Shown here: positions 20,480 to 30,618 of the stretch, one piece after another
How positions within the stretch are numbered: position 1 is the first letter of the stretch
How the letters are laid out: each line of letters opens with the position of its first letter
NCBI GenBank assembly: GCA_039519185.1
Contig: JAZGSX010000010.1
Coordinates: 1,116,001 to 1,180,000, forward strand
DNA length: 64,000 bases
Origin: Astragalus membranaceus
Lineage: Eukaryota > Streptophyta > Magnoliopsida > Fabales > Fabaceae
Reading direction: 5' to 3'
Translations under genes and position numbers: made by a program
Notes under the pieces: generated by a model
The model's database searches: none
Seen by the model: only the letters and a program-made list of their open reading frames with translations
Told to the model about the DNA's origin: nothing

Positions 20480-21237
20480 TTTGGTGGAATTATTGTTATG
20501 TGATTTAACTTGCATTTTTGCGTGTAGTAAATTTTATTGAGTGTCTGATTGGGGTATTTAACTCATACAAGTAATAGTTAAAAGTGGGTAATTAAGTGAG
20601 AATGTTAGATTTTATTTGAGTTTATGGGTGAAAGTAGTTGATGGGGAGTTTGTATTAGTAAAAATAGAAGAGGGGAACAATGGGATTTTTACTCCTTTTA
20701 TAACTCCATGCAATAACCAAAGTACCCTAAAATGGAATTCTATTTTTAAAGGACCAGCTGACCCACACACACACACTCTCATTTGTGCATAAGTTAGAGA
20801 GTGGAAAACACAATTTTGAAAGTGAGGGTGAGAGGGCTTCGAGAGATAGAGAAAAGGGAAGAGACATTCTTCTTGCCTTCATCATCTAACCCCAATCTTC
20901 CTTCAAATTGTTCATGTATTCCTCAAACACTTTTTCCCCACTCTTGAAAAACACATTCCTCTTCATCTCATCATCCTCATCATCGAAATTACGAGTGAGA
21001 TTGGAAACCTAAAATTCTGAGTTGCAAGAAGGGTTTAATCAAGTGTGATGGAGGTTAGGGAGCTAGGGAGTTGCTGGTGGGTGTTAATGGGGGCTGGTTT
21101 CAGTGAGAAGAGAAGCTATGGGTGCATTTGTTGGTGTCTTGAAGGGTTCTACTAGAATATTGTGCAATCTCCTTGTCAAAGTGAGTTCTTTGACCTATGT
21201 TTTGTACTTTTGATGATTTTCCATCTTGGTTGATTAT
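20480..21237 (+). repeat. Partial LTR-like sequence
   Basis: It has the same order of signals as the 5' thirds of the solo LTRs: an AT-rich stretch, a purine-rich tract (about 20800-20865), and a donor-like GTCAAA/GTGAGTTCTTTGACC at about 21180, comparable with GTGAGTTCTACTCAC at 52949. It is cut at 21238 by the Tat-lineage element. Its own start was not found, so the assignment rests on architecture. Confidence 0.4.
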
Positions 21238-21563
21238 TGTTACGGATTGGGCCATTGACCAGTTCCACTAAGGCCCAATACCAAAGGTCAAATCCATGAA
21301 CCAATGGTGGAGATGAAAGACCTAGATCCAATGGTTCCCATTGATCCCAAAAACCAATAAATAAGCATTGAATACTAGCATTAAAGGTACACATTTTCCA
21401 ATTCTCTCACTAGCTGACTTGAGCGTCGGAGTTTCGTTGCAAGTACCACCCCACCCCGGATCAGAGCTCAAACTCGAACTGATCAAGAATACCACTACCA
21501 ACCATCTCGGACCGGAACTGGTATCCAAGGTCGGATACAAGGAAGGAGATAAGGTACAGATCA
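21238..21563 (+). repeat. 5' LTR of the Tat-lineage element (326 bp)
   Basis: Starts TGTTACGGATTGGGCC and ends in CA one base before the primer site. The minus-strand relative at 59427-59747 has a 321-bp LTR with the same layout (TGTTCTGGAGTGGGC start, GACTTGAGCG in the middle, same primer site), which supports these limits. Confidence 0.75.
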
Positions 21564-21564
21564 T

Positions 21565-21580
21565 TGGCGACCACAGTGAG
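21565..21580 (+). other. Primer-binding site of the Tat-lineage element
   Basis: TGGCGACCACAGTGAG. The first eight bases fit a tRNA ending GGTCGCCA, most likely tRNA-Arg as in Ogre/Tat elements (inferred). The site is shared with 59406-59424. Confidence 0.65.
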
Positions 21581-21623
21581 AGAGTCTTGTACTCTAGTCC
21601 CTCCCCCATCTCCTTTGTCCACG

Positions 21624-23151
21624 ATGGCTCCAGTTTTACGTCAAAGGAACATCTTAAGTGCGATAGTGTGACCGGATCCACAGCGGGAAACCCCGAAGGC
21701 GTTGCTATCACCCTACTCCTTAGCTCGGCACACAGTCACAACACGTCCAGAGCCATAGTCCAGAGGAGTTCGGCCCGGAAACAACTTCCGCTTCCTCACC
21801 AGACTGTCCAGGTACTGGTAGATGCTGTGCAACAGCTCGTCCAGTTGCTGACTAGGCAAGCCGAGGCTGATCAAGAGAGAAGCCAACGCTACACCCAGCT
21901 GGAGGCTGAAATCGCCGAGATCCGAGCTCGCAACATCCCAGACCAGTCCTCTCCTCAACACCTTTCTCCTAGCAGATGGACATCAAGTCGTAGGCCTCAC
22001 TGATCTCCATCCTGGAGGAGACACCATCACCGTTCCCCACCTCGTCGGAAAGGAGGGCGATGATTTGGAACTCGCCCAAGCCGAACTCGAGATGATACTT
22101 ACTATCCTGAGGGCTCCCCTCATCGAAGCTGGTCTCTGGCATCCGCATCTCTGAGCCGACGTTCTGTAAGCCGGGAAAGGTCCCCAAGGCATGAACGTCG
22201 GCGCCCCCACTCTCGATGATCTCCTGTTAGGCATCGTAACCAACGACCTCCCTCGAGGGAGAAATCGCAACCCGGAAAGGGCCCTTCACGGCTAAGATTG
22301 ACTACTATTCGGTGCCAAAGCATCTTGAGAAACCCCCAAAAGGTTTGAAGATGCATGATGGGACTGGTGATCCTGATCGCCACCTCGATTACTTCGATAC
22401 AGTGATGCAGTACCGAAACGTCCCAAACGAAATCAAATGTCGGATTTTCCCCCTCACTCTTGAGAAGATGGCTTTGGACTGGTTCAGAGCCCTTAAACCG
22501 AACTCAAAATCCTCTTGGGACCAGCTAGCCAAGTCATTTTCTGCCTAATTCGCCCACTCCAAAATGAAGCCAAAATCTCGAAAAGTCTTGCAGGAAATTC
22601 GGCAAGGGGAAAATGAGTCAATCTGGGACAACATCGAGAGGTTCAACAGAGAGGACGCTCAGGTCCGGAACCTCTATGATTCACTCCATCTTTACTTCAT
22701 GGAAGTCGGTCTCCGTGAGGGATGTCTTTTCCAAATTGATGTTGGAGTTAATCAAACTAAGTCACTTACCGAGTTCCTCCAACGATCTCAGAAATACATT
22801 GACCACGAGGAGGGAGCAACAGCAAGGAGATCGGACGCCGATCCCAGATTGCTCAAGCCTCAGAATGAGAAGGAGGCTCGGAATGATGTTAAACCCAAAT
22901 CTCGTAATCGTCACCAGCATTATTCTGAGCTCAACGAGACCAGGGCTAGGATCTTAGCAGAATGCATGAATGCGGAATTTAAGGAGGTTATGTTCCCTAA
23001 TCCACTCTCGCACAGGCCAGGGCAGTGGTCTAACAAATATTGTCGGTATCACTTATGTAAAGCACATGACACCAATCGCTGTAATGCTCTGAAAGATGAC
23101 ATTGAGGATCTGATCAAGAAAGGGAAGTTGAGCCAGTACGTCATGCTCTGA
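21624..23151 (+). pseudogene. Tat-type gag, broken
   Basis: Starts at MAPVLRQRN (21624), then runs into stops and frame changes. The retrotransposon gag domain is readable at 22312-22548, with KPPKGLKMHDGTGDPDRHLD and LTLEKMALDWFRALKPNS. It continues after a stop at 22564-23151 with QEIRQGENESIWDNIERFNR and a terminal YCRYHLCKAHDTNRC, a degenerate knuckle-like motif. The product would have formed the capsid of virus-like particles. Confidence 0.8.
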
Positions 23152-23358
23152 AAGATGACACCTCGACAAGAAAGAGAGGTTAAAGAAGAATAGGATGACC
23201 TCAAGAAGAAGGGTAAGGCTCATCAAGATAAAGAGCATAGCTCGAAGGATGAGCATGATTTTTGAAAATCTAAAGGTCGGACGGTAATGATGGTCATCTC
23301 AGAAGGATAGCCCAAGGAAGCATCGGGCAAGACTATAAAGAGAAAGTGGAAGGAGATC

Positions 23359-26220
23359 ATGAACCCTGCGTCCACCTCGGAGCTGAGCTCATTTCCGATC
23401 CGACCTCCTTTGGCTTTTGGCGATCAGGATTTGTTAGATGGCAAGCCCAACAAGCATGTGCCTCTTTTGATCAGGGTTGTGATGGCCAATCAGGAGATAA
23501 GAAGAATCCTTGTCGAACAACGAAGCTCGGAAGATATCATCTTTGTCGATCTTGTGAGAAAATTGCAAATTTCTGAAGAAGACTTCACCCCCTACAGGGG
23601 ATCGGACCTTTTGGGTTTCAACGGGTCCCGGACCAAGACGCTCGGCCATTTGGTGTTGATGGTCACCTTTGGCGAGGAGCCATTGGAAATGACAGTCAAA
23701 ACCAAATTTCGGGTTTTATCGTGTCCTTTGGTCTACAACTGTAACATTGGAAGACCAACTCTAGGAAGACTCGGAGCGGCAACCTTGACAGTCCATCTAA
23801 AAATGAAATTCTACTCTCTGTGCAACAAAGTTATTACCCTCGATGTCGACCTCGAGTCCTCCTTGAGATGTTTCTACCTGCATGTGAAAGCGGACAGGAA
23901 GGCCGCGGGGGAGGGGATTCCCCCTGAAGAAGAAGAAGCCCGAATGGCTTCGAGAAAGAAAAGAAACAATAGAGTTGCCGATGTTAATGTCACACACCTT
24001 GACGCGAGGTACGACCTTGACAGCTCCGAAGAAGAGAGTGACGACGATCTTGCCAGGGAGCTAAAGAAGAAAATCAGACGGCCACAACCTGATGGTGAAT
24101 TTGTGGAAATCCAATTGGGAGATGATCCAGCAAAAGTTATTAAGATCGGCTCCGACCTCTCTGATGAAATGAAAGCAAAGTTCACCTTGTGTCTAAAAGC
24201 TCACACCGACCTCTTTGCTTGGTCGGCAGAAGATATGCCCGGGATTCCTCCAGAAGTTGCCTGCCACCAGCTGGCTGTTAACCCCGGAGCCGAATGGGTC
24301 GCCCAGCGCAAGGGAGCTCAAAGCAAGGAGAAAGAGGCCGCTGCGGCTAAAGCCGTTGATGATTTAATTAATGCCAATTTTGTAAAGGAGGTCGAGTATA
24401 CGACTTGGCTTTCCAACCCTATACTTGTCAAGAGAAGTAATGGAAAATGGCGAATGTGCATTGATTACACTAATCTTAATAAGGCCTGTCCGAAAGACGC
24501 CTTCCCTGTTTCTAGCATTGATCGCCTTGTCGATAATGCTTCAGGTTTTCGGGTTATGCCGTTTGGTTAGAAAAATGCGAGAGCTACCTATCAGGGAATG
24601 ATGAACAGAGTTTTTCAAAATCAGATCGGGTGTAATGTAGAAGTCTATCTTGACGACATGATCGTAAAAAGTAAGGGTGAGAGCCTCCACATAGCCGACC
24701 TCGAAGAAATCTTCGCAGAAATCCGAAGAAGGAGATGAGGCTAAACCCGTAGAAATCTGAAAGAACAATTCGAAGCCAACCCGGATAAGTGTCGGGCAGT
24801 GACCGAGATGCGCACCCCATCTACCAAAAAAGAGCTTCAGAAGCTTAACAGTATGATAGCCGCACTATCTCATTTCATTTCCAATGTTGCGTTTAAGTCA
24901 CTCCCTTTGTTTAAGCTACTCAAGAAGGAAGCAAAGTTTGAGTGGACCCCGGAGCGAGACGAGGCCCTCTCCCAGCTTAAAAAGGCTCTGTCCGAGCCAC
25001 CAATCCTGACTCGGCCAAACCCGGGAGAAACCTCGTACCTGCACTTGGCGATCTCGGAGGAAGCGCTTGGTGCCGTTTTTGTTCGTGAAACCAAGACCGG
25101 CCAAAGCCTGGTATACTTTATGAGCAAAGCTCTACAGGGACCTGAAATTAGATACCAGAAAATAAAAAAAATCGTATTTTCTCAACTCATCGCGGCACGG
25201 CGCCTCTGACCTTACTTCGTCGCTTATCAGGTCGTGGTGCGGACACATCGTCCTATCTGAAAAATTTTGCACCGGCCCGACCTGGCAGGTAAAATGATCA
25301 AATGGGAAGTAGAACTCTCAGAGTTCGGTATCAAGTACGAGTCCAGGCCAACAATGAAAGCTCAAGTACTTGCCGACTTTATCGCAGAAATGACCCCTGC
25401 CGACCCTGAAGGCATATTGTGGACTCTCCATGTAGATGGATCCTCAAATCCAAAAGGGAGTGGTGCCGGGCCGATGCTAGAAAGCCCGACAGGTATCATA
25501 GTCGAAGTATGCCTCACTTTCCGTTTCCCCACTTCAAACAATCAAGCGGAGTACGAGGCGTGCATACCAGGGCTCCGTCCTGCCCTAGACCTCCGAGTTT
25601 CTCGGGTCGCTTTGAACACTGATTCCTTATTGGTAGTCTCGCAAATCGGAAAGCAATACGAAGCCAAGGATCCGATCTTGCAGAGGTATTTAACCCGAGT
25701 GCGGGAGTTTCTTGCCCTTTTTGTTTTTGCAGAAGTTAAACATGTTCCCAGAACGGAAAACGTCAGAGCGGATGTGCTATCCAAGCTCTCTAGCACCAAA
25801 GTTCCTGGAAATCACCGATCTATAATCCAGGAAACGCTCAACAAACCCAATGTCCTCACAAACCCGGAACTCACTTTTTCCATAAATGAAGTTGAGGAAA
25901 GCAAAGGATGGATTTCACCAATATTGAAGTACATCGAGTCGGGGGACGAGCCCCCGGACTCGCGTGAAGCCAAATCAATCAGGAGGAAGGCCTCGTCCTT
26001 CTCCGCAATTGATGGAGCACTTTACAGAAGAAGCCTCTCTGCGCCATTATTAAAATGCATCGAAGGAGAGGAAGCATATTATGTCCTGGCCGAGATTCAC
26101 GAAGGGATTTATGGACAGCACCTCGGAGGTCGGTCTGTCGCACAAAAAGCCTTAAGAGCGGGTGGGGGATTGATGTTTTGGGGCCATTCCCGACTGCCCC
26201 CAGTCAAATCAAGTACTTAA
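23359..26220 (+). pseudogene. Tat-type pol: protease, reverse transcriptase, RNase H and archaeal-type RNase H
   Basis: Protease at 23500-23560 reads ILVEQRSSEDIIF, where the catalytic D(T/Q)GSS has become EQRSS, so it should be inactive. Reverse transcriptase entry WRMCIDYTNLNKACPKDAF is at about 24448. About 40 residues containing the first catalytic aspartate are deleted before VMPFG (24570). A stop follows, and YLDDMIVKS (about 24646) holds the YxDD box in another segment. RNase H is at 24800-25209. The second, archaeal-type RNase H (25267-26160) keeps all four acidic residues, counted from 25267: D57 (HVDGSSNP), E95 (NNQAEYEA), D119 (TDS) and D169 (RADVLSKL). Several in-frame stops separate the parts. 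Confidence 0.85.
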
Positions 26221-26990
26221 TAGTGGCTGTGGACTACTTCACAAAAAGGATTGAAGCCGAGCCTTTAGCCATTATCAGCGCGAAGAATTGCATCAAGTTC
26301 TTCAAAAAGAATATTATGACCAGGTTCGGAATCCCTATGGTAATAATCATCGTCAACGGAACCCTGTTTACTGATAAGGGTTTCAGAAAGCTCATGTCCG
26401 ATCTTCAGATTAAACACCGGTTCACCTCGGTAGAGCACCCTCAAACTAACGGTCAGGCCGAGGCCGCTAACAAGGTGCTCCTCAATGGATTAAGAAAAAG
26501 GCTTGATGAAGCCAAGGGTAAATGGAGTGAGGAGTTACCCTACGTATTATGGGCCTACAGGACCACCCCCCAAAGATCAACGGGGGAAACTCCGTTCCGA
26601 CTCTCATATGGGAGCGAGGCTGTGATTCCTGTTGAAATCAGAGAGCTAAGTTGGAGGACCCTCCACCCAAAACTTCTAGAGGATAATAAACAGGCGTAGA
26701 AGGAGAACCTTGACCTCGTCGACGAGGTCCGAGGACGATCCTCTTTCAAAGAAGCATTAGTCAAACAGAGGATAGCAACCTGGTACAACTCGAGAGTTGT
26801 CCCGAGGGATTTCGAGGTCGGCAATTTGGTGTTTCGACGAGCCGAGGTCGGCAAGGGAAGCTCACCTCGATTTGGGAAGGACCTTACCGAATCGTGTCTA
26901 AGACCGATAAAGGTGCTTTTGAGTTGGAAACCTTAGATGGAAAAGCGATCCCAAGGACTTGGAACGCCGCCAGACTGAAGAAATATTACA
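26155..26990 (+). pseudogene. Tat-type integrase, internally deleted
   Basis: The HHCC zinc-binding domain is missing: the RNase H linker joins directly at about 26158 to the catalytic core (WGIDVLGPFP). The second catalytic aspartate of the usual SDNG motif is replaced (IVNGTLF, about 26352), while the glutamate region (HPQTNGQAEAANK) remains. Stops follow at 26697 and later. The C-terminal domain can be traced to the end of pol at about 26990 (RLKKYYS in another frame). Confidence 0.8.
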
Positions 26991-27317
26991 GTTAATTTAC
27001 GCTTTAAAGAAGCACGCTATATGCCGATGTATAAACATTCTCATATTAAACATCTTGATTACTCTTCATTACATTCTCATATTATTGTCATCGAAAGCCG
27101 GCGTTCTGAGGTCTAAAGGAGCACTCCGAGAAAGATCTCATGATCGCGCGCGAGGACCCCTATTAAAACCAGAATTCGGAACATAACATTCAATACAGTC
27201 TGCGACTGAGATTGTCTCAGTCCCTCCTTGAACGAGTTGGATTCGGGCTGAGTCTCGTTAAACTATTCAAAGAGCCACAAAGATCTGTGGGGCTTAAAAT
27301 CGCCAAGATCAATGGCC

Positions 27318-27540
27318 GAGGCTGCCATTACCCTCAAGGGCGAGTTCGATCTGGGCCGAGTCCCGGTAAACTGCCCTAAAGGCGACGTACGTTACTTGAG
27401 CAAAGTAAAACACAAGCGCACAAATTTTGGCGAGGTTGCCATTACCCTTAAGGGCGAGTTCGATCTGGGGTGAGTCCCGGTAAATTGCCCTAAAGGCGAC
27501 GTACGATACTTGAGCAAAGTAAAACACAAGTACACAATTT
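27318..27540 (+). repeat. Tandem repeat in the Tat 3' untranslated region (period 114 bp, two units)
   Basis: Units start at 27318 and 27432, both opening GAGG(C/T)TGCCATTACCCT and containing GGCGAGTTCGATCTGGG and GGCGACGTACG. Tandem repeats between pol and the 3' LTR are a known hypervariable feature of Tat/Ogre elements and a documented source of plant satellites. Confidence 0.85.
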
Positions 27541-27716
27541 TAAGATAAGCAAAAGATTACAGGCCACCCCGGATACGGCTGAGTCCTCATGTTCAAAAGA
27601 GCTTTCAAATATTACAAGTTAAAATACCGGTTTCACCCGAAACCTGAAACCTTTTTGCCACTGGTTCCACCCGGAACCCGAAAGCCGTCTACAGAAAAGT
27701 TATCCCCAGTCGTGGG

Positions 27717-28761
27717 CTAGGCGTCGGACAGGCGAGGATAAATGATCATACGCTCCTTGGAGGGGGAGTCGATCTTGACGATCTCTGCTCCCTCCACGTC
27801 GTGATTCACGCTCAGTACCTCTTTATCAAGAGGTAATGAAGGGTGAGCCACAGCAATCTGAGCAAGTTCTTTGTCAAACCCTTCTCCGGCCATTCTGAGA
27901 TCCATGTCCGCTATATTGGCCATTTCAAGCTCGACGCTCCGGGGCTTATCATTCGCCTGCCTCAATCTATCTTCAAGATCGACGAGCCGATCTTGGGGTT
28001 CCATGCTAGACATGGCCCTTTCCTTCCTGGCTTTCTGGATATCCGCCTCGGGCTCGAAAATTTGAACCCTCAAAGGCATCACCAGCTCCACAACCTCTCT
28101 CTCTTGGGTCCCCAACTCGGAAATTCCGAGCTCGAGCTCCTTGTTCTTGTTGAGAGCAGAGTCCCTCTCTCCCACCTTCTCTCTCTCCGTCCGGAGGGCG
28201 GATAGGTCTTTCTGGGCCTTCACAAGAGTAGAAGGTAGGGACTCATACTTTTTCCGTTCTTCTTCCCTCTGAGCTCGCTCTTCATCCCTCTCTTTCAGGG
28301 CCCCTGAAAATAAGAAAAGTAAAAAATGCGAAGTTAGGAACGTAGCCATCAGAAACAAGAAGTCAAGGAAGCTATAATCCCTCTCTATTACCTTTGATCC
28401 GGGTTTCAGCCTCCTCCCTTTGCAACTTGGAAACATCGGTCAAATGCCTGAACAGCTTCGCGGCGGCCTCCACCGGGTCGACCCGGTATTCCTCCAGATT
28501 CTTCTTCAAAAAATCGCCATCTTCCAAAATGCTAGATGATCTGGAAAACTTGCACTTCTCAGAATCGCCATCTTCCAAAATGCTAGATGATCGGTCAAAT
28601 GCCTGAACAGCTTCGCGGCGGCTTTTCTTTGATGCCCGGGGAGAACCACCCTGACTGGACCGCACCCGCTTGCGCAGGGCTTGAGAGGGGGAAGCATGAT
28701 CTGCCTGCGCCAAAACTTGCTGGCGACCTGCTCTCAAAATAGCAAACTTGTCAGGAGCCAT
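27717..28761 (-). CDS. Antisense ORF of the Tat-lineage element, two exons
   Basis: Exon 1 starts at 28761 (MAPDKFAILRAG) and runs to 28392; exon 2 runs from 28303 to 27717. An 88-bp intron (28391-28304, minus sense) has donor AAAG/GTAATAG and acceptor TTATTTTCAG/GG, and splicing preserves the frame (RIK, then GALKERDEE). The N-terminal part is basic. Residues after the junction form a long Arg/Glu/Lys-rich coiled coil (AQREEERKKYESL, DLSALRTEREKVGE). Antisense genes between pol and 3' LTR are known from Tat elements and often carry the putative gypsy-type transposon domain (Pfam Transposase_28); their function is unknown. Exon 1 contains a local duplication (SSSILEDGD twice). The frame is otherwise open. 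Confidence 0.65.
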
Positions 28762-28843
28762 GCTATCTGCGAAACAGAGAAATTTGAATAGACATTAAGA
28801 GAAATGACCTTCAAGAAAGTTACATTTGAAAATAAAGACATTA

Positions 28844-29230
28844 TCAACCATCCGACCCTACCAAGCGCGGATAACACTTTGGACTTTGAGCCCGCCTCGA
28901 CCAACTTCGCTGTGTTAATGCCGAATTTCTTGGGATCCTTTGGGGGATCAGGTCGGCGAAATTTGTCAGGATCGCCAAGGACTCCTGAGCTCTTAGCTTA
29001 CTCAAGCTAACCGTGTACGCATGGGGTGGCCGATTGTAATGAGAGACGGACCACCCTATGGGAAACTTTGTGGACTCCAGGGATCGCCCATCCTCGCTAT
29101 ACATGCCGATGTACCATACGACTTCGTCATTCACAGGTTCGATAAAGAAGTATTTGCCTTTCCAACTTCCCTTCAAAGAGTCGGAATAGGGCATGAAAAT
29201 TTTGAGGCCCCTCCTAGCCCGGAAACTCAC
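28844..29230 (-). CDS. Upstream exon of the antisense ORF (gypsy-type transposon domain)
   Basis: The frame reads FMPYSDSLKGSWKGKYFFIE and later PIGWSVSHYNRPPHAYTVSL. This resembles the N-terminal part of plant proteins annotated as putative gypsy-type transposon proteins, which suggests it is an exon of the same antisense gene. A donor-like CGCTTG/GTAGGG lies at 28861. However, splicing to the acceptor TTTCGCAG at about 28770 does not keep the frame of MAPDKF, so either the true acceptor differs or the copy is frameshifted. Confidence 0.5.
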   Translation of the reverse strand: MSFRARRGLKIFMPYSDSLKGSWKGKYFFIEPVNDEVVWYIGMYSEDGRSLESTKFPIGWSVSHYNRPPHAYTVSLSKLRAQESLAILTNFADLIPQRIPRNSALTQRSWSRRAQSPKCYPRLVGSDG

Positions 29231-29339
29231 ATGTTCCCACCGATCCTTAGACCCCTCCTCATGCCTCCTGTTGATCTCGAAGAGGTTGAAAAACAGATCA
29301 GAGGAGATCAGGAAAGGGTTTAGAAGTCAGAGGCAATGA

Positions 29340-30618
29340 TCACTGGAGGCAATGATCACTGGAGGTGCATCACCTTCCCCTAAGAAAGCATATTTCAAAT
29401 GTTTGGGCAGTTCTTTCAATTCTAATTTTGGGGGTTTTCAATTGAGGGTAAATTCTTTTTAAGGTTAGGGTCTTCTAAATTAAGAGATTCAAAAGTTCTA
29501 GACCATACCTTTTGTGCTGGTTCTTCTCTTGGCATAATGTCTTTTTCCAAGATTTCTTCTTCAGGTGGTGCAGCTGCATCAGGTGCAAGTGCACTGGTGA
29601 GATGATCATACTGCTCATTGAATTATTTCTGCACTAAATGGTCAAGAGAATTGATTGCTGAACATTCTTCACTCTCCTCTGCTGGATATTTCAGAGCATT
29701 AATCACATTGAATTTCACCTCTTGATCATTCACTCTCATGGTTAGTTCTCCCTTCTGTACATCAATTAGTGCTTTCCCAGTTGCCAAGAATGGTCTTCCA
29801 AGAATGACTGGTACTTCCTTATCTGCATCAAAAATCAAGAATAACAAAATATGCAGGAAACACATAATGCACGACCTGTATAAAGGCATTAGGCATTTGA
29901 TCTTCAATAATTCCCTCTGGATAGGCTGTTTATCTATCAGCAAGTTGAAGTGTCACAGTAGTAGGCCAAGCATTTCCAATTGCAAGTTGTGTAAATATGG
30001 ATTTAGGCATCAAGTTGATACTTGCACCTAAGTCACATAATGCACGACCTGTATAAAATTTTCCAATTGAAAATGGAATTGTAAAACTACGAGGATCCTT
30101 CAATTTCCTTGGAATTTTGTTTTGCAAAATTAGACTACATTCTTCAGACATAGCAACTGTTTCAAAATCCCCTAATCTTTTTCTTTTGGAAAGCACATCT
30201 TTCATAAATTTAGCATAATTAGGCATTTGTTGAAGTGCTTCAACTGAGGGAACATTTATGTGTAATTGTTTCAAGATTTCAAGAAACTTACTGAATTGCT
30301 TCTCCTCATGTGCCCTTATTAAACTTACTGAACAGCTTGCCTAGCTGTTCTAGTTTCACTAATGAAGGATTTGAGCAAGGCTTTTAAGGAGTTATCAGTG
30401 GCAGGTGGTTGTTGTCTTTGATGGTTCTGAGATTGGAATCCTGGTGGTGTGACTGGTTCAGATGCATTAGGTGCAGGTGCACTAGTATTGTTCCATCTAA
30501 ATTTTGGGTGGTTCTTCCAGCCAGGGTTATAGATGTTAGAGTAAGGGTTGTTATTCCTATTGTATCCTACAAAATTGACAGAGACAGGGATGCCAGGACA
30601 TTCCTCATACAAGTGACC
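29340..30618 (-). pseudogene. Athila gag C-terminus, protease and linker to reverse transcriptase
   Basis: Read on the minus strand. Gag end with CPGIPVS and NPYSNIYNPGWKNHPKFRW (30612-30520). Gag tail around MKQLHINVPSVEALQQMPNY (30274). Protease with ALCDLGASINLMPKSIF (about 30035-29985) and EVPVILGRPFLATGKALIDV (about 29820). Then the Athila-typical run LELKELPKHLKYAFLGEG near 29400-29350 that precedes reverse transcriptase. Stops and a partial duplication (ATGCACGACCTGTATAAA at 29867 and about 30037) break the protease. The gene is interrupted at 30618 by an LTR element and continues at 40168. RT and everything after are missing at about 29340. Confidence 0.85.
30614..30618. repeat. Target-site duplication TGACC (left)
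   Basis: TGACC precedes TGTAACGCCCC; the identical pentamer lies at 40168-40172 after the other LTR. Confidence 0.95.

Larger units (their letters stand above)
21238..29335 (+). mobile_element. Tat-lineage Ty3/gypsy element, decayed
   Basis: Short 5' LTR, primer site TGGCGACC, degenerate gag, protease, RT, RNase H, a second archaeal-type RNase H, integrase, then a 3' region with tandem repeats and an antisense gene. This order (second RNase H before integrase, antisense ORF after pol) is diagnostic of the Tat clade. The 3' LTR is missing because the element ends against Athila sequence at about 29335. It has many inactivating changes. Confidence 0.85.

Noticed and set aside
21322..22383. Minus-strand open frames opposite the Tat gag
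   Set aside because: Shadows of the GC-rich sense coding strand; no family features, and the known antisense gene of this lineage lies after pol.
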